Of a stretch of DNA of 35,410 nucleotides, positions 32,045-35,410 are shown piece by piece. The notes beneath the pieces were generated by a model. It did not search any database and was not told the DNA's origin. It worked only from the letters and a program-made list of their open reading frames with translations. The position numbers and the translations under genes are program-made. Positions within the stretch are counted from its first letter, which is position 1, and each line of letters begins with the position of its first letter. The DNA is taken from positions 1 through 35,410 of the forward strand of contig DAHWKF010000096.1 in assembly GCA_027343785.1 (NCBI GenBank), written 5' to 3'. Origin of the DNA: Leptospirillum sp. (GTDB lineage Bacteria > Nitrospirota > Leptospirillia > Leptospirillales > Leptospirillaceae).

Positions 32045-32399
32045 ATAGAGTGTTTTATCTTTGTTTGTTTATGTCTTAAATAGAAAATAGACAGTAGAGG
32101 GATGGTCAGTCTGTGGAGAATCATTTTATTTTCATGAGACGGGAAAGGGTTGGAATGATTTTTGGACCGTGCAAAAGTCCGGGGTATCCGGTTGGTTGAA
32201 TTGTGAGTTGCCGTTCTGGTACGATCGCTCGCATCGAAATTGAGCGGTATTCACAGTCCGTTCACTCCGCTTCCACAGGGGTTGTGTCCCTGTTCCCGAA
32301 TGCATCCGACTGATTCCCCATCTCGTTAAGGAAAAACAGGATTTCCACAGGTGTTGATAAAGTGTTGGGCCAAGATTGGGTGGAGGCACGGATAAAGGC
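32045..32399. other. Candidate origin of replication (oriC)
   Basis: Position directly upstream of dnaA-dnaN-gyrB is the commonest place for bacterial oriC. Three near-consensus DnaA boxes, each with one mismatch to TTATNCACA, are visible: TGTGGAGAA at 32112-32120 (reverse), GTATTCACA at 32247-32255, and TGTTGATAA at 32352-32360 (reverse). Weaker sites ending in TTCCACA occur at 32271 and 32343. An A/T-rich stretch at about 32051-32092, and another at 32120-32134, could be the unwinding element. The box set is sparse, so exact limits are uncertain. Confidence 0.6.
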
Positions 32400-33797
32400 A
32401 TGAACGATTCTCTTTGGAATCAGGTTCTGGAGAGATTTTCGGAGTTTGGATCCGAACCGGGGGTTCTGGAACGGGACGGTATCCTGGATTTGCTTCAGGG
32501 CGCCGTTCTGGAAGGAGAAAAAAGCCATTACTCCCTGCGGGTCGGCAGCACATTTATTCAGCGACTTGTTCAGAACCGTTACCACCATGATCTTTTGACG
32601 GCATTCCGGGAAGTGACGCATAACCCCGAGGTGTTTCTGGAAGTCCTCGTACAGCCGGCCTCCCCCGCCGGAAGAAAAAAGAGAATCCGTCCGAAATCAT
32701 CTCCGGAAGGGGAAGTTTTCCCGGGAAAATCGCGTTCGCTTCCCTTGGGAACGGACAGTCCTCCCGTCTGGAATCACAATCTCAACCCCCGCTATATGTT
32801 CGACAATTACGTCGTGGGGGTGTGCAACCAGTTTGCCCATGCCGCAGCCTGCGCGATAGCGAACAATCCTTCGAAGGCCTACAACCCTTTTTATGTTTTT
32901 GGCTCTGTCGGATTGGGAAAAACGCATCTGGTGTCCGCGATCGGCAACTGCATGATCCAGCTCTATCCCGCTCTCAAGGTTCTCTATATCACGACGGAAT
33001 CTTTCCTCAACGAGATGGTGAGCGCCATCAAATTCAACAAAATGAACGAGTTTCGTGAAAGATACAGGAAAATCGACGTTCTGATCATGGATGACGTTCA
33101 GTTTTTATCCGGCAAGGAGAGAACGCAGGAAGAGCTTTTCTACACGTTCAATTCCCTTTATGAAAACGGAAAACAGATCATCCTTTCGAGCGATTGCATG
33201 CCCAACGACATTCCCACCCTGGAAGGCCGCCTCAAGTCCCGTTTTGGCTGGGGGCTGATCGCCGACATACAGATTCCGGACTTCGAAACAAAGGTCGAGA
33301 TCCTCAAGGGAAAGATGGCCCAGGAAAAAATCGACCTGCCGATGGATGTCGTCTACTTCCTGGCGAACTCCATCAAGTCGAATATCCGCGAACTCGAAGG
33401 CGCCATGATTCGTCTGGGGGCTTATGGCAATCTGATGGGAAAACAGATCACGATCGAGGTGGCCCGGACTCTTCTCGCCGATCTGATGCCCCTGTCGAGG
33501 GAGGCGATCTCCGTCGACAGGATCCTCCAGGAAGTGGCTGAATATTACAGGGTCCTGCCCAAAGAAATCCGGTCCAAAAAACGGCACAAGACGCTTGTGA
33601 CTGCCAGACATATGGCGGTTTTTCTGATTCGTGAACTCACCCAGAAATCCTATCCTGAAATCGGAAGGGAGATGGGCGGACGGGATCATTCGACAGCCAT
33701 CTACTCGTTCAAGATGGTGGAAGAAAAACTGGAATCGGATCCGGCTCTTTCCGCAGATCTCGTTTACCTGAAAAAGAGGCTTGAACAGGCGAATTAG
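32400..33797 (+). CDS. dnaA: Chromosomal replication initiator DnaA
   Basis: AAA+ ATPase that binds DnaA boxes and opens the origin. The 465-residue protein has the N-terminal oligomerisation domain (LWNQVLERF at 5-13), a variable basic linker (about 88-122), the AAA+ domain beginning near NPRYMFDNYVVG (129-140) with Walker A GSVGLGKTHL (168-177) and Walker B IMDDVQFLSGKERTQEE, and the C-terminal DNA-binding domain with the signature GGRDHSTAIYSF. The ATG at 32400 gives the typical MNxSLW start; GGAGG lies 13 bases upstream, a little far, and an upstream TTG at 32376 cannot be excluded. Confidence 0.97.
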   Translation: MNDSLWNQVLERFSEFGSEPGVLERDGILDLLQGAVLEGEKSHYSLRVGSTFIQRLVQNRYHHDLLTAFREVTHNPEVFLEVLVQPASPAGRKKRIRPKSSPEGEVFPGKSRSLPLGTDSPPVWNHNLNPRYMFDNYVVGVCNQFAHAAACAIANNPSKAYNPFYVFGSVGLGKTHLVSAIGNCMIQLYPALKVLYITTESFLNEMVSAIKFNKMNEFRERYRKIDVLIMDDVQFLSGKERTQEELFYTFNSLYENGKQIILSSDCMPNDIPTLEGRLKSRFGWGLIADIQIPDFETKVEILKGKMAQEKIDLPMDVVYFLANSIKSNIRELEGAMIRLGAYGNLMGKQITIEVARTLLADLMPLSREAISVDRILQEVAEYYRVLPKEIRSKKRHKTLVTARHMAVFLIRELTQKSYPEIGREMGGRDHSTAIYSFKMVEEKLESDPALSADLVYLKKRLEQAN

Positions 33798-33815
33798 GAT
33801 AACAAGGAGGGTTCC

Positions 33816-34979
33816 GTGGACATCATTGTCGACCAGGAAACGTTTTTGGACGGGTTGCAGAGGGTCGCGCTTCTGGCCGAACGCAAGAACCTTGTGCAGG
33901 TGGGTTCCTTTATCCTGATCGAGGCCAGGGACCAGAAAGCTATTCTTTTCGCCTCCGACAACCAGACGGGAGGGCGGTTCGAGGTTCCCTGCGAAGTCAG
34001 GTCACCCGGAAAGACGACCGTCGCCGGAAAAAAGATCCACCAGCTTTTCAGGGAACTTCCCGCAGGGAAGGTTTCCCTGACACGACTCGAAAACGGTTCG
34101 ACCCGCATCGAAAGGGAAAGGCTTATTTATGATCTCAAAGGGATCGATCCGGAAGAATATGTCGGTTTCCCGGAGATCAAGGCGGATTACTCTTTTCTGG
34201 TCTCTCTGGACCAGATGGCCGGGTTGATCAGGAAAACGCTGCCTTTCGTTCTGGACGACGACGCGAAACCCATGAACGGTGTTCTGTTCCATCGGGTCAG
34301 GGAGGGCGCCAGCGTCAGCCTGAACATCGTCGGAACGGACGGCCACCGGCTTCATCATGGAACCCTCCGGCTGGGCGAGGACGCCGGATTCGACCTGGCG
34401 GGGCAGAGCGAAAGCCGCTTCATTCTACGGAAACGAACGCTTCAGGATCTTCTCCATGTCCTCGATATCGACCTGAAGTCGGGCCCCATCTCGGTTGAGG
34501 TCGTTGTCAACCCCAAGTATGCGACGTTTCGATGGGGAGGATTTTATTACTATACCCGCCTGTTGGGGACGCCTTTTCCAAACTACCGGGACGCCTTCCC
34601 CTCCCAGTTCAACCTGGGAATCGAGTGTTCACGGTCGTCGCTCGAAGCCTCCATCCGCCGGATGTCACTGGTGTCGGACAAGAAGTCCGAAATCATCTTT
34701 ACCTGGGATGCCCGATCCCTGATATTGTCCACCCGAAATGAAGAAATCGGAGAGTCGACGGAAACCCTTCCGGTTTTCCTGAAGGGGTCCCCCGGATCGC
34801 TGGTGTTCAACACCGAGCAGATCCGTACGCTTTTACAGGTTTGCCAGGGAGAAACGATGCGGATGGAGGGGGTGATCGATCCCGATCCGGAAAAAACGTC
34901 CAGTTTCCCTTCCATATGGTCCTGTGCCGAAGAGCCGGAGTCCCGGTATGTTATCATGCCCCTTGAAGCGGGAAATTAG
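33816..34979 (+). CDS. dnaN: DNA polymerase III beta subunit (sliding clamp)
   Basis: Ring-shaped clamp that tethers DNA polymerase III to the template. The 387-residue product has the length and three-domain layout of DnaN. Recognisable segments are FLDGLQRVALLAERKN (9-24), GTDGHRLHHGTLRL in domain 2 (about 171-184), FPNYRDAFPSQF (about 253-264) and the C-terminal YVIMPLEAGN, matching the usual end YVVMPMRL in position. The GTG at 33816 is preceded by a perfect AAGGAGG (33804-33810). It follows dnaA by 18 bases and precedes gyrB by 60, the conserved order at replication origins. Confidence 0.95.
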   Translation: MDIIVDQETFLDGLQRVALLAERKNLVQVGSFILIEARDQKAILFASDNQTGGRFEVPCEVRSPGKTTVAGKKIHQLFRELPAGKVSLTRLENGSTRIERERLIYDLKGIDPEEYVGFPEIKADYSFLVSLDQMAGLIRKTLPFVLDDDAKPMNGVLFHRVREGASVSLNIVGTDGHRLHHGTLRLGEDAGFDLAGQSESRFILRKRTLQDLLHVLDIDLKSGPISVEVVVNPKYATFRWGGFYYYTRLLGTPFPNYRDAFPSQFNLGIECSRSSLEASIRRMSLVSDKKSEIIFTWDARSLILSTRNEEIGESTETLPVFLKGSPGSLVFNTEQIRTLLQVCQGETMRMEGVIDPDPEKTSSFPSIWSCAEEPESRYVIMPLEAGN

Positions 34980-35039
34980 GGTATCTCCGGAGAGGGTTTC
35001 GACCCGTCCGTCAATAGAGGAATGAAACAAGGAGGAGCG

Positions 35040-35410
35040 GTGAGTTCAGGGGAGCCACTGGAAGAAACATACACTGCCGAGCATATCCGGGTTTTGGAAG
35101 GACTGGAAGCTGTCCGGGTCCGCCCGGGCATGTATATCGGCAGTACGGGTATCGACGGGCTTCACCATCTGGTATATGAACTTGTCGACAACAGTGTGGA
35201 CGAAGCCCTGGCGGGGTACTGCACCGACATTCACGTGACCATCCATCCGGATCGGTCGGTGAGCGTCTCCGATAACGGACGGGGCATTCCGACCGGCATG
35301 CATGCGGAACAGAAAAGATCGGCGGCGGAAGTCGTCCTGACCGTCCTTCACGCGGGGGGAAAGTTCAACAACAGTTTGTACAAGGTTTCCGGCGGACTGC
35401 ACGGTGTCGG
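35040..35410 (+). CDS. gyrB: DNA gyrase subunit B (N-terminal part, cut by window edge)
   Basis: ATPase subunit of DNA gyrase; only the first 123 residues are in the window. The GHKL ATP-binding motifs are visible in order: VRVRPGMYIGST near 24-35, ELVDNSVDEAL near 46-56 with the Mg-binding asparagine, SDNGRGIPTG near 78-87, and the glycine-rich lid beginning LHAGGKFNN through VSGGLHGVG at the edge. The GTG at 35040 follows AAGGAGG at 35029-35035; an in-frame ATG at 35022 is a weaker option. ParE of topoisomerase IV is the alternative, but position after dnaA-dnaN favours gyrB. Confidence 0.93.
   Translation, partial: MSSGEPLEETYTAEHIRVLEGLEAVRVRPGMYIGSTGIDGLHHLVYELVDNSVDEALAGYCTDIHVTIHPDRSVSVSDNGRGIPTGMHAEQKRSAAEVVLTVLHAGGKFNNSLYKVSGGLHGV

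Larger units (their letters stand above)
31861..32399. other. Gene-free stretch between ilvB and dnaA
   Basis: This 539-base region separates the divergent ilvB and dnaA genes. It holds the ilv operon promoter and a small leader hairpin on its left side, and the candidate replication origin on its right side. No tRNA, small gene with a good start, or repeat array was found. The reading frames open here have poor starts and unlike codon use. Confidence 0.7.

Noticed and set aside
31801..32401. Small reading frames in the ilvB-dnaA gap
   Set aside because: Poor starts, no conserved motifs, and they cover the promoter and DnaA boxes.

Overview
The window looks like a chromosomal stretch from an acidophilic, iron-oxidising Nitrospirota bacterium, most likely Leptospirillum. 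This is inferred from gene content: a RuBisCO-like protein, a hopanoid C-3 methylase, an oxygen-independent cobalamin pathway, a CdhB/PorE-like protein and a mixed ilv-psd-pssA-leu operon. No database search was possible. The DNA is moderately G+C-rich, genes are tightly packed, and TTG/GTG starts behind good Shine-Dalgarno sites are frequent. I saw no tRNA, rRNA, IS element, CRISPR array or prophage gene.

Left part (1-9.8 kb). A YgjP-type zinc metallopeptidase is followed by a plus-strand cobalamin run, cbiD-cbiE-cbiT-cbiG-cbiH-cobO, translationally coupled through to peptide deformylase (def). Facing it is a minus-strand run: a thioredoxin-fold lipoprotein-free secreted protein, a YjbQ-family protein, prmA and pyrF.

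Middle part (9.8-22 kb) is the accessory region. It holds an RNA 2',3'-cyclic phosphodiesterase, an EamA transporter, an orphan PstS-like protein, a short protein with prenyltransferase/squalene-cyclase-type repeats, a form IV RuBisCO-like protein (minus strand) and, divergent from it, the hopanoid C-3 methylase gene hpnR. HpnR is a B12-binding radical SAM enzyme, which ties it to the cobalamin genes upstream. Next come two paralogous TPR lipoproteins. Between them lies a near-consensus Fur box abutting a sigma70-like promoter, so the second lipoprotein, a beta-barrel-like outer-membrane protein and an unknown membrane protein probably form an iron-responsive envelope operon. A VOC-family protein, a CdhB/PorE-like protein with its own promoter and terminator, and an unknown 161-residue protein complete the section.

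Right part (22-35.4 kb). A long minus-strand operon runs ilvB-ilvN-ilvC-psd-pssA-leuA-leuB-asd-nadA-DUF2905, combining branched-chain amino acid, phosphatidylethanolamine, aspartate-family and NAD synthesis. Its promoter lies in a 539-base gene-free stretch that also carries the likely replication origin. From there dnaA, dnaN and the start of gyrB run rightward off the window edge.
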